Below are positions 24,235 to 32,079 of a stretch of 38,126 nucleotides of DNA, piece after piece (the stretch's first letter is position 1; each line of letters opens with the position of its first letter). The notes under the pieces are model-generated. The model was not told the origin of the DNA and did no database searches. It saw only the letters and a program-made list of their open reading frames with translations. Source of the DNA: Nocardia donostiensis (GTDB lineage Bacteria > Actinomycetota > Actinomycetes > Mycobacteriales > Mycobacteriaceae); assembly GCF_002081715.1 (NCBI RefSeq), contig NZ_MUKP01000044.1, forward strand, positions 1-38,126. The letters run 5' to 3'. The position numbers were made by a program, and so were the translations under genes.

Positions 24235-25103
24235 CCAGGACGCCCTTGCGTCCAGCCCTTGCGGAGGCGATCGAAACGCTGCGGGTCGCCGGCGTGCCGA
24301 GCCCACGGGCCGACGCCGAGCAGCTCGCAGCCCACATGCTGTCGGTAGACCGGTCCCGGTTGCTGCTCGCGCCGCTGCTCACCGCCGAGCAGCTCGCCGA
24401 CTACCGGGCCCTGGTCGCCCGGCGCGCCCAGCGAATCCCTTTGCAGCACTTGACCGGCTGCGCGGCAATGGGATCGATCGAGCTGGAGGTCGGCCCGGGG
24501 GTGTTCGTACCGCGCCCGGAGACCGAGCTGCTGTTCGCCTGGGCGTTGGCCCGGCTGGCTGCCGCAGGGCACGATCATCCGCCGATCGTGGTCGATCTGT
24601 GCACCGGTTCCGGCGCCCTCGCGCTGGCCATCGCACACGCCCGCCCGGACGCTGCAGTGCACGCGGTCGAACTCGACCCGGATGCATTGCGCTGGGCGCG
24701 GCGCAACGCCGATCTGCGGATCGCCGCAGGCGATACCCCGATCACCCTGTACGCCGACGATGCCACCGACCCGGGTCTGCTGACCGAGCTCGACGGCCGC
24801 GTCGACATCCTGGTGACCAACCCGCCCTATATCCCGTCCGGCGCGCAACTGGCCCCCGAAGTCGCCGAGCACGACCCGCGGCGCGCGCTGTTCGCAGGCG
24901 TCGACGGTCTCGACGTCATTCGCCCGATGATCCCGGTCATCGCCCGGTTACTGCGGCCGGGCGGCGCCGCCGCCATCGAACACGACGACAGCAACGGTGC
25001 TCAGGTGGCCGAACTGCTCGCCGCCGACGGGGGGTTCGCCGATATCGCCGAACACCCCGATCTGGCGGGCAAACCGCGTTTCGTCGCCGCGGTCCGCTCA
25101 TGA
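24231..25103 (+). CDS. prmC: Release-factor glutamine N5-methyltransferase
   Basis: The 290-residue SAM-dependent enzyme methylates the GGQ glutamine of RF1 and RF2. The SAM motif I is VDLCTGSGALALAIAH, the acceptor-binding NPPY is at 197-200 in VTNPPYIPSG, and the N-terminal helical substrate domain ends in GPGVFVPRPETELL. ATG 24231 overlaps prfA by four bases. Its stop sits within another ATGA (25100-25103), which could start the next gene 17 codons earlier than the start I prefer there. Confidence 0.96.
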   Translation: MTRTPLRPALAEAIETLRVAGVPSPRADAEQLAAHMLSVDRSRLLLAPLLTAEQLADYRALVARRAQRIPLQHLTGCAAMGSIELEVGPGVFVPRPETELLFAWALARLAAAGHDHPPIVVDLCTGSGALALAIAHARPDAAVHAVELDPDALRWARRNADLRIAAGDTPITLYADDATDPGLLTELDGRVDILVTNPPYIPSGAQLAPEVAEHDPRRALFAGVDGLDVIRPMIPVIARLLRPGGAAAIEHDDSNGAQVAELLAADGGFADIAEHPDLAGKPRFVAAVRS

Positions 25104-25150
25104 ACCCCGCTGACAATACGGCCGGTCACCCGCGTGAAAGGATAGTTGCC

Positions 25151-25816
25151 GTGAGTACCGTCTACGACTGCGCGGAGCCCGATTCGCGTACCGCCGGACT
25201 GACCGCCGCTACCAGTGCTCTGAAATCCGGTCGGCTGGTCGTACTACCCACCGACACCGTCTACGGCCTAGGTGCGGACGCTTTCGACAGTGATGCGGTG
25301 GCCGCGCTGCTCGCGGCCAAACGGCGCGGCCGCGATATGCCGGTGCCGGTGCTGGTCGGGTCGTGGCACACCATCGACGGACTGGTGTTCTCGGTGCGGC
25401 CGCAGGCGCGTGAACTGATCCGCGCGTTCTGGCCTGGCGCCCTGAGTCTGGTTGTGCAGCAAGCTCCTTCGCTGGCCTGGGACCTGGGTGACACCCGGGG
25501 GACGGTGATGCTGCGGATGCCGCTGCATCCGGTTGCGCTCGACCTGTTGCGTGAGGTGGGGCCGATGGCGGTCTCCAGTGCCAACGTGTCCGGGCAGCCG
25601 CCCGCCAAAACCGTCACCCAAGCCCGGGATCAGCTCGGCGAGCAGGTCGGCGTGTACCTCGACGGCGGCCCCGCCCGGCATGCGGTTGCCTCCACCATCG
25701 TCGATCTGACCGCCGACCAGCCGCGGATCCTGCGCGAGGGGGCGGTGCCGACCGCTGATATCGCCGAGGTGCTCGGAATGAGCCCCGACGCCCTGCCCGG
25801 CCCGGCTACCCGGTGA
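25151..25816 (+). CDS. L-threonylcarbamoyladenylate synthase (Sua5/YwlC/TsaC family)
   Basis: The 221-residue product makes threonylcarbamoyl-AMP from threonine, bicarbonate and ATP for the t6A modification of ANN-decoding tRNAs. YrdC-domain motifs are present: RLVVLPTDTVYGLGADA, KRRGRDMPVPVLVG, FWPGALSLVV, and MAVSSANVSGQPP with the SxAN signature. GTG 25151 is chosen because AAAGGA lies eight bases upstream and the product starts MSTVYDC, as in the mycobacterial orthologue. ATG 25100 overlaps the prmC stop and would add 17 residues. It lacks the C-terminal Sua5 domain, so it is the short type. It uses threonine, the product of the nearby thr genes. Confidence 0.93.
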   Translation: MSTVYDCAEPDSRTAGLTAATSALKSGRLVVLPTDTVYGLGADAFDSDAVAALLAAKRRGRDMPVPVLVGSWHTIDGLVFSVRPQARELIRAFWPGALSLVVQQAPSLAWDLGDTRGTVMLRMPLHPVALDLLREVGPMAVSSANVSGQPPAKTVTQARDQLGEQVGVYLDGGPARHAVASTIVDLTADQPRILREGAVPTADIAEVLGMSPDALPGPATR

Positions 25817-25874
25817 TCGCCGGTGATGGATCGGATGAACAGGCGGTATCGCAAGTGATCGGGCGGTCGGTGCG

Positions 25875-27038
25875 GTGACAGGTATCGGTGCGGTCGTCCC
25901 CCTGCGTGAACTGCTGCTGGTCCTGCTGGTCTCCACCGTGGTCACGTTCTTGGCCACCGGCGGGATCCGGGTGCTGGCTATCGGGTTCGGTGCGGTGGCG
26001 GTCCCGCGTGATCGGGATGTGCACGTCAAACCGATCCCGCGGATGGGTGGGGTCGGCATGTATATCGGTGTGGTTGCGGCGGTGTTGTTCGCGCACCAGC
26101 TGCCCGCGCTGCGCCGCGGTTTCGACTATTTACCGGATATTTCGGCTGTGCTGGTCGCCGCGACGATCATCGTCGCGGTCGGCATCGTGGACGACCGCTG
26201 GGGTCTGGACGCGCTCACCAAATTCGCGGGGCAGGTCACCGCGGCTGGGGTGATGGCGGTGATGGGCCTGGGCTGGTACGTGATCTACAACCCGTTCAAC
26301 AACACCACGGTGGTGCTGGACGCGCTGCAGGGTGGCCTGGTCACCGTCGCGGTCGCGGTCACCCTGGTCAATGCGATGAACTTCGTCGACGGTCTCGACG
26401 GTCTGGCCGCGGGCCTGGGCCTGATCGCCGCCGCTGCGGTGTTCGCTTTCTCCATCGGGCTGCTCAACGAACAGGGCGGCTCGGTCGATACCTACCCGCC
26501 CGCGCTGCTCGCTGCCGCGCTGGCGGGCGCATGCCTGGGTTTTCTGCCGCACAATTTCTCGCCCGCGCGGATCTTCATGGGCGATTCCGGGTCGATGTTG
26601 ATCGGTCTGGTGCTTGCCGCGGTGTCCACCAGCGCGTCGGGACGCATTCCGCTGCAGGGATACGGTCCTCGCGATATCGTCGGCCTGCTCTCACCGCTGC
26701 TGCTGGTCGGTGCGGTGATGTTCATTCCGGTGCTCGACCTGCTGCTGGCCATCGTGCGCCGGGTACGCGCTGGTGTGAGCTTCTCCACTCCCGACAAAAT
26801 GCATCTGCATCACCGGCTGCTGCAGATCGGGCATTCGCATCGGCGGGTCGTTCTGCTGATCTATCTGTGGGTCGGCGTGCTTGCCTTCGGCGCGGTCGGT
26901 AGTTCGCTGATGGATCGCAGGCTGGTGGTGCTCCTGATGGCGGGCGGTCTGGTGTTCGCGCTGGTCGTGACCGCTATTCCGGGGTTGCGGCGGCAGCAGG
27001 CACTACGGGAGGCCCCCGGGTCGTCGGACGCCGGGTAG
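25875..27038 (+). CDS. wecA: Undecaprenyl/decaprenyl-phosphate GlcNAc-1-phosphate transferase (WecA/Rfe)
   Basis: The 387-residue polytopic enzyme of the MraY/WecA family has about eleven membrane spans. Conserved cytoplasmic loops are visible: DVHVKPIPRMGGVGMYIG, the DDRWGLDALTK aspartates, NAMNFVDGLDGLAAGLG, MGDSGSMLIG, and the histidine loop HLHHRLLQIGHSHRR that marks WecA-type GlcNAc transferases. In mycolata it transfers GlcNAc-1-phosphate to decaprenyl phosphate to begin the linker joining arabinogalactan to peptidoglycan. GTG 25875 is the only plausible start, and its ribosome site is weak. Its place before the atp operon matches mycobacterial rfe. Confidence 0.93.
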   Translation: MTGIGAVVPLRELLLVLLVSTVVTFLATGGIRVLAIGFGAVAVPRDRDVHVKPIPRMGGVGMYIGVVAAVLFAHQLPALRRGFDYLPDISAVLVAATIIVAVGIVDDRWGLDALTKFAGQVTAAGVMAVMGLGWYVIYNPFNNTTVVLDALQGGLVTVAVAVTLVNAMNFVDGLDGLAAGLGLIAAAAVFAFSIGLLNEQGGSVDTYPPALLAAALAGACLGFLPHNFSPARIFMGDSGSMLIGLVLAAVSTSASGRIPLQGYGPRDIVGLLSPLLLVGAVMFIPVLDLLLAIVRRVRAGVSFSTPDKMHLHHRLLQIGHSHRRVVLLIYLWVGVLAFGAVGSSLMDRRLVVLLMAGGLVFALVVTAIPGLRRQQALREAPGSSDAG

Positions 27039-27041
27039 AGT
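27036..27041 (+). promoter_or_regulatory. -10 box of the atpI-like gene, leaderless type
   Basis: TAGAGT begins on the last base-pairs of the wecA stop region and ends eight bases before GTG 27050. Spacing and motif fit a leaderless start. Confidence 0.5.
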
Positions 27042-27049
27042 GGCGCCTC

Positions 27050-27508
27050 GTGAGCTCCGACCCGACGTCCGTTTCCGGCCCCGACGCCCCGCTGCGCGCG
27101 GCGTTGCGCTACGGGCTGCTCGGGCTGCTGGTGTTGACCGTGCTCGCAGCAGTCGTCGCCACCGCGGTATCCGGTGTGGCCGGGCTGTGGGGCGCCCTGC
27201 TCGGTGCGGCGATCGGCGGGGGGTTCATCCTGACCACGGCTGCGGTGGTGTTGTTCGGGGCGAAACTGCCCCCGACCACGGCCGGGCTCGTCGTGCTGGT
27301 CAGTTGGGTGGGGAAATTGCTGGTCGCGCTGATCGTCATCGCGGTGCTGAACCGATTCGGTTTCTACAACCGGGTCGCGCTGTTCTTGACGGTGGTCGGG
27401 GCGCTGATCATCGTGCTCGGCGCGGAGACCTACGGTGTGCTGCGGCAAAAAGTTCCCTATGTGACGGTGTCCGAACCAAGAACCGATGCGGGCCCTGGTC
27501 CGAATTGA
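27050..27508 (+). CDS. AtpI-like four-span membrane protein
   Basis: The 152-residue product has four hydrophobic segments (about 21-41, 45-68, 78-100 and 108-127) between a polar N-terminus and a polar tail. Size, topology and position directly before atpB match the actinobacterial equivalent of AtpI (mycobacterial Rv1303). AtpI proteins are thought to help c-ring assembly or magnesium uptake; the role here is inferred from position. Start GTG 27050 gives MSSDPTSV. There is no Shine-Dalgarno sequence, in line with the leaderless -10 box just upstream. A 304-base gap separates it from atpB, so it may be transcribed separately. Confidence 0.8.
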   Translation: MSSDPTSVSGPDAPLRAALRYGLLGLLVLTVLAAVVATAVSGVAGLWGALLGAAIGGGFILTTAAVVLFGAKLPPTTAGLVVLVSWVGKLLVALIVIAVLNRFGFYNRVALFLTVVGALIIVLGAETYGVLRQKVPYVTVSEPRTDAGPGPN

Positions 27509-27812
27509 CCCGCCCCCACCTACACGTTGTCGTAGATAACTTGGTAAAGTCTTGGTAAGCAAGCGACTATCACCGGGGTAGGTCGGTCCGCTTCCGTTGG
27601 TTGCCGCTATGCTGGCTGCCGTGCTGGGCTCTATATGAGTTCCGGTTCTGCATGTCGACAATGTCGCCGACACACGTACAGACGCCCGAGCGGGATGTTC
27701 CGCGCAGCTCTGACGAACATCGAGCCGACCTGAGTCGACCCACATTGATCGTCAATGTCCGATCGAACCGCGGGAACTACAAGAACCCGCGGCCCGAACA
27801 CGGGAGAGAACG
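27509..27812 (+). promoter_or_regulatory. Upstream and leader region of the atp operon
   Basis: The stretch holds a direct repeat CTTGGTAA at 27540-27547 and 27551-27558 (period 11, one helical turn), and TATGCT at 27609-27614 as a possible -10 box without a clear -35. The remaining 200 bases are non-coding by my reading and end with GGGAG (27802-27806), the atpB ribosome site. Confidence 0.45.
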
Positions 27813-28604
27813 CTGAGCGTCACCACTTTGGCTGCGGAGTTCCACGCGCCATCGCTAACCGACTTCTTCCCTCCAGCGGTGCTGTTCGAGGGGACGCCGT
27901 TCGAACTCGATCGGCTGGTGCTGATCCGTATCGTGATGACGGCGGTCCTGATCGGTCTCATGTTCCTGGCTTTCCGCAGCCCCCGGTTGGTGCCGCGTGG
28001 CCTGCAGAATGTGGCCGAAATCGGTTTGCTCTTCGTCAAGGAGCAGATCTGCGACGAAGTGCTCGGTAAGGAAACCGGCCGCCGTTTCTTTCCGCTGATT
28101 GCGACGATCTTCTTCACGGTCCTCTTTCTCAACGTCTCCGGCGTTATCCCGTTCTTGAACATTTCGTCCAACGGGCGTGTCGCCATGCCGCTGGTGCTGG
28201 CCGTGATCGCCTACATCGCCTTCAACTATGTGGGTGTCAAGAAGTACGGCTTCCTGACCTACATGCGCAGCAGCATCGTGGTTCCGAATGTTCCGCCCGC
28301 GTTGCACGTGTTGTTGATTCCGATCGAGTTCATCTCGACCTTCGTGCTCCGCCCGTTCACGCTGACGGTCCGACTCATGGCCAATATGCTCGCCGGGCAC
28401 ATCATGCTGGTGCTGTTCTTCAGCGCGACGCAGTTCTTCCTCTTCGACGCTGCCGCGTGGATGAAGGTGTTCTCGCCGTTCTCGCTGCTGGCCGGCTTCG
28501 GATTCACGCTGTTCGAGCTGCTGGTGGTCTTCCTGCAGGCCTACGTTTTCGCCCTGCTGACCGCCGTGTACATCGGACTCGCCCAACACGCCGACTCACA
28601 CTGA
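27813..28604 (+). CDS. atpB: ATP synthase Fo subunit a
   Basis: The 263-residue proton-channel subunit has five or six membrane spans. The essential arginine is Arg187 in LTVRLMANMLAGH, next to the c-ring. FNYVGVKKYG and the C-terminal helix with LLVVFLQAYVFALLTAVYIG are standard. I start at CTG 27813 (MSVTTLAAEFHAPS) because GGGAG lies six bases upstream. The next in-frame start, TTG 27828, has no ribosome site and removes the first five residues. No ATG or GTG exists in the frame before the first membrane span. It is first in atpBEFHAGDC and is followed by a 75-base gap to atpE. Confidence 0.93.
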   Translation: MSVTTLAAEFHAPSLTDFFPPAVLFEGTPFELDRLVLIRIVMTAVLIGLMFLAFRSPRLVPRGLQNVAEIGLLFVKEQICDEVLGKETGRRFFPLIATIFFTVLFLNVSGVIPFLNISSNGRVAMPLVLAVIAYIAFNYVGVKKYGFLTYMRSSIVVPNVPPALHVLLIPIEFISTFVLRPFTLTVRLMANMLAGHIMLVLFFSATQFFLFDAAAWMKVFSPFSLLAGFGFTLFELLVVFLQAYVFALLTAVYIGLAQHADSH

Positions 28605-28679
28605 CCGAAACCTCACACAAGGAGACCTGCTGCACCGCGCCGACCGGCGGGTGAGCAACAGAAAGGGAATGGAAGACTC

Positions 28680-28925
28680 ATGAGCCTCTCGTACTTGGCC
28701 CAGGAAGCTGCCAACGAGTCGACGCTGAAGGGCCTCGGCGCTGTCGGCTACGGCCTGGCCGCCATCGGTCCGGGCATCGGCGTCGGTATCGTCGTCGGTA
28801 AGGCGATCGAAGGTTTCTCCCGGCAGCCTGAGCTGGCCGGCCAGATCCGGACCAATATGTTCCTGGGCATCGCCTTCACCGAAGCGCTTGCGCTGATCGG
28901 TCTCGTCGCCGGCTTCATCTTCTGA
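28680..28925 (+). CDS. atpE: ATP synthase Fo subunit c
   Basis: The 81-residue hairpin forms the proton-driven ring. Helix one carries YGLAAIGPGIGVGIVVG, the loop is RQPE (48-51), and the proton carrier is Glu68 in GIAFTEALALIGL. No Gln/Ser sodium ligands are present, so it should be proton-coupled. It resembles the Corynebacterium and Streptomyces type, not that of M. tuberculosis. Aligned on RQPE and the proton Glu, Val35, Leu70 and Ala71 occupy the mycobacterial positions Asp28, Ala63 and Tyr64. ATG 28680 follows GGAAG. Confidence 0.97.
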   Translation: MSLSYLAQEAANESTLKGLGAVGYGLAAIGPGIGVGIVVGKAIEGFSRQPELAGQIRTNMFLGIAFTEALALIGLVAGFIF

Positions 28926-28930
28926 TTCCG

Positions 28931-29491
28931 ATGACCGAGTTCACACTGCTCGCCGCGACAGAAGGAGAGGATGTGAATCCTCTCATCCCAGCGACGTACG
29001 ACATTGTCTGGTCGATCGTCTGTGTAGCGATCATCGCTTTCCTCTTCTTCAAGTACGTGACCCCGCGCCTGAACAAGGTGCTCGACGAACGTACCGACAA
29101 GATCGAAGGCGGACTGAAGCGGGCCGAAGCCGCGCAGGAAGAAGCGCAGCAGACCCTGCAGCAGTACCAGCAGCAGCTGGCCGACGCCCGGCTCGAGGCC
29201 GCGAAGATCCGCGAGGACGCGCGCACCCAGGGCCAGCAGATCCTCGCGCAGATGCGCGCGGACGCCCAGGCCGAAAGCGACCGCATCATCGCCGCCGGTC
29301 ACACCCAGCTGGAAGCCCAGCGCCAGCAGATCCTGACCGAACTGCGCTCCGAGCTCGGCCGTACCGCCGTGGACCTGGCCGAGAAGATCATCGGTCAGTC
29401 GGTGACGGACGAGGCCAAGCAGGCAGCGTCGATCGAACGTTTCCTCGACGAGATCGACAAGTCGGATGCCGGCATCGGGGTCGGAAGGTAA
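28931..29491 (+). CDS. atpF: ATP synthase Fo subunit b
   Basis: The 186-residue stator subunit has one membrane span (about 23-42, IVWSIVCVAIIAFLFFKYV) and a long charged coiled coil with Gln/Ala/Glu-rich heptads (about 55-165). ATG 28931 begins five bases after atpE and has no ribosome site, but the N-terminal LLAATEGEDVNPLIP resembles the LAAEE...NPLIP start of other actinobacterial b subunits. GTG 28973 has AAGGAG five bases upstream and would give a 172-residue form starting MNPLIP. I keep the longer form on family grounds. Confidence 0.93.
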   Translation: MTEFTLLAATEGEDVNPLIPATYDIVWSIVCVAIIAFLFFKYVTPRLNKVLDERTDKIEGGLKRAEAAQEEAQQTLQQYQQQLADARLEAAKIREDARTQGQQILAQMRADAQAESDRIIAAGHTQLEAQRQQILTELRSELGRTAVDLAEKIIGQSVTDEAKQAASIERFLDEIDKSDAGIGVGR

Positions 29492-29510
29492 CGACGCGAA
29501 AGTGAGAAGC

Positions 29511-30320
29511 ATGTACGCAGCGAGCCGCGAGGCCAGCTCCCGGTCCAGGGAGGCGCTTCGGGCCGCGCTGACCGGAAGCGACGGTGCCGCGGCCGCGACG
29601 GGGTCCGAACTGTTCGCCGTTGTCGCCGTGCTGGATGACCAGCGTTCGCTGCGTGTGGCGCTCGCGGACGTGTCGGTGCCGGGATCGGCGCGCGCTGAAC
29701 TGAGCGAGCGGGTCTTCGGTAGCAAGGTCAGCGCCGCCACACAGGCGGTGCTGACCACCGCGGTGGCCCAGGACTGGTCCCGCGCCTCCGACCTGGTCGA
29801 CACCCTGGTGCTGCTCGGACAGGAAGCGTTGCTCGAATCGGCTGCCGTCAGCGGACGGCTGAACGCGGTGGAAGACGAGCTGTTCCGGCTCGGCCGGATC
29901 ATCGCCGACAGCCCCGAGCTGGAGCAGGCCCTGTCGGATCGCGGCAAACCCACCGAGGCCAGACGCGAACTGCTGTCCCGACTGCTGGCGGGCAAGACCG
30001 AGAACATCACCCAGACCCTGGCCGACCAGGTTGTGACCAGGCAGCAGACCGGTATCGGCACAGCCTTCGATGCACTGTCGGACCTGGCCGCCGCCCGGCG
30101 TGAGCAGATCGTCGCGCATGTTCGCGCGGCGATCGCATTGACCTCGCACCAGCGGGAGCGGCTCGCCGGCTCGCTGCAGCGCATCTACGGCAAGCCCGTG
30201 ACGGTGCACGTCGAGGTCGATCCCGGTTTGCTGAGCGGCCTCGTCGTGCGCGTCGGTGACGATGTGATCGACGGAAGTGCCACCGGCCGACTGGAACGGC
30301 TGCGCCGCTCGCTGACCTAG
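29511..30320 (+). CDS. atpH: ATP synthase F1 subunit delta
   Basis: The 269-residue OSCP-type subunit links the b stalk to the alpha3beta3 head. The C-terminal signature GLVVRVGDDVIDGSATGRLERL is clear. The protein is about 90 residues longer than E. coli delta, as in corynebacteria and streptomycetes. It carries no membrane span, so it is not the b-delta fusion of mycobacteria. The frame is open to 29466 inside atpF. ATG 29511 (MYAASREAS) is used, and GTG 29502 is an alternative; both have only weak ribosome sites. It begins 19 bases after atpF. Confidence 0.93.
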   Translation: MYAASREASSRSREALRAALTGSDGAAAATGSELFAVVAVLDDQRSLRVALADVSVPGSARAELSERVFGSKVSAATQAVLTTAVAQDWSRASDLVDTLVLLGQEALLESAAVSGRLNAVEDELFRLGRIIADSPELEQALSDRGKPTEARRELLSRLLAGKTENITQTLADQVVTRQQTGIGTAFDALSDLAAARREQIVAHVRAAIALTSHQRERLAGSLQRIYGKPVTVHVEVDPGLLSGLVVRVGDDVIDGSATGRLERLRRSLT

Positions 30321-30380
30321 GGCGCGAGCCGCACCACCACCCCCCGACATTCAGTCCAGACACCCGAGAGCAGGAAGAAC

Positions 30381-32018
30381 ATGGCGGAGCTGACGATCTC
30401 CTCCGACGAGATCCGTAGCGCGATCGAAAGCTACACCCAGAGCTACACCCCGGAAACCTCCATCGAGGAAGTTGGTGTCGTCACCGATACCAGTGACGGC
30501 ATCGCGCACATCAGCGGCCTGCCTTCCGCGATGGCCAACGAGCTGCTCGAATTCCCGGGCGGCGTCCTCGGCGTCGCGCTCAACCTCGAAGACCGCGAAA
30601 TCGGCGCGGTCATCCTCGGCGAGTTCGCCGAGATCGAGGAAGGCCAGCAGGTCCGTCGCACCGGTGACGTGCTCTCGGTCCCGGTCGGCGACAACTTCCT
30701 CGGCCGCGTCGTGAACCCGCTTGGTCAGCCGATCGACGGCTTGGGCGAGATCGAGTCCGACGAGCGGCGCGTGCTGGAACTGCAGGCCGCCACAGTGCTC
30801 GAGCGCCAGCCGGTCGAGGAGCCGATGGCCACCGGTATCACCGCGATCGATGCGCTGACCGCGATCGGCCGCGGCCAGCGTCAGCTGGTCATCGGTGACC
30901 GTAAGACCGGTAAGACCGCGCTCTGCATCGACGCGATCCTGAACCAGAAGGCCAACTGGGAGTCCGGCGATCCGGCCAAGCAGGTGCGCTGCATCTATGT
31001 CGCGATCGGCCAGAAGGGCTCCACCATCGCCGGTGTGAAGACCGCGCTAGAGGAACACGGCGCGTTGGAGTACACCACCATCGTCGCGGCTCCCGCATCG
31101 GACTCCGCAGGCTTCAAGTGGCTGGCCCCCTACACCGGTTCGGCTCTCGGCCAGCACTGGATGTACCAGGGCAAGCACGTTCTGATCGTGTTCGACGACC
31201 TGACCAAGCAGGCCGAGGCCTACCGCGCCATCTCGCTGCTGCTGCGTCGTCCGCCGGGCCGCGAAGCCTACCCCGGTGACGTGTTCTACCTGCACTCGCG
31301 CCTGCTGGAGCGTTGCGCCAAGCTGTCCGACGAGATGGGTGGCGGTTCGATGACGGGTCTGCCGATCATCGAGACCAAGGCCAACGACATCTCGGCGTTC
31401 ATCCCGACCAACGTCATCTCCATCACCGACGGGCAGGTCTTCCTCGAGTCCGACCTGTTCAACAAGGGTGTCCGCCCGGCGATCAACGTCGGTACCTCGG
31501 TATCCCGCGTCGGTGGCGCCGCCCAGCCCAAGGGCATGAGGAAGGTCGCGGGCACCCTGCGTCTGGAAATGGCGCAGTACCGCGAGCTGGAGGCGTTCTC
31601 CGCGTTCGCCTCCGACCTGGACGCTGCTTCGCTGGCTCAGCTGGAGCGCGGCGCCCGCTGGGTCGAGCTGCTCAAGCAGGACCAGTACTCGCCGGTTCCG
31701 GTCGAGGACCAGATCGTGTCCATCTTCCTGGTCGACGGCGGCTACTTCGATTCGGTGCCAGTCGCCGATGTGCGCCGGTTCAACCGCGACCTGCTGGAGG
31801 ACCTGCACCGCACCGCGGCCGACGCGTTCAAGTCGATCGAAGGCGGCAAGGTGCTCCAGGACGAGGCCGCGGAGCAGATCAAGGCGGCGACCGAGAAGTT
31901 CAAGCAGGGCTTCCTGGCTTCCGACGGTAGCCGGGTGGTGAACGAGGCCGACGCCGACCAGCTCGCGCACGAAGAGGTCGAGTCGCTGTCGGTCACCCGC
32001 AAGCACGTCGAGAAGTAA
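30381..32018 (+). CDS. atpA: ATP synthase F1 subunit alpha
   Basis: The 545-residue non-catalytic nucleotide-binding subunit has Walker A GDRKTGKT at 172-179, the arginine-finger region AINVGTSVSRVGGAAQPKGM, and the alpha-specific AIGQKGSTIAG. The C-terminus extends about 35 residues beyond the E. coli form (GFLASDGSRVVNEADADQLA and onward). An extension at this place in mycobacterial alpha suppresses ATP hydrolysis. The sequence here is acidic and not Lys-rich as in M. tuberculosis, so function need not carry over. AGGAAG precedes ATG 30381. Confidence 0.97.
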   Translation: MAELTISSDEIRSAIESYTQSYTPETSIEEVGVVTDTSDGIAHISGLPSAMANELLEFPGGVLGVALNLEDREIGAVILGEFAEIEEGQQVRRTGDVLSVPVGDNFLGRVVNPLGQPIDGLGEIESDERRVLELQAATVLERQPVEEPMATGITAIDALTAIGRGQRQLVIGDRKTGKTALCIDAILNQKANWESGDPAKQVRCIYVAIGQKGSTIAGVKTALEEHGALEYTTIVAAPASDSAGFKWLAPYTGSALGQHWMYQGKHVLIVFDDLTKQAEAYRAISLLLRRPPGREAYPGDVFYLHSRLLERCAKLSDEMGGGSMTGLPIIETKANDISAFIPTNVISITDGQVFLESDLFNKGVRPAINVGTSVSRVGGAAQPKGMRKVAGTLRLEMAQYRELEAFSAFASDLDAASLAQLERGARWVELLKQDQYSPVPVEDQIVSIFLVDGGYFDSVPVADVRRFNRDLLEDLHRTAADAFKSIEGGKVLQDEAAEQIKAATEKFKQGFLASDGSRVVNEADADQLAHEEVESLSVTRKHVEK

Positions 32019-32079
32019 CCGGACGAGCAATGCGCTATTCCGATGTCTTTTTCGCGAATGATGGGAGTGTGAACCGCTG

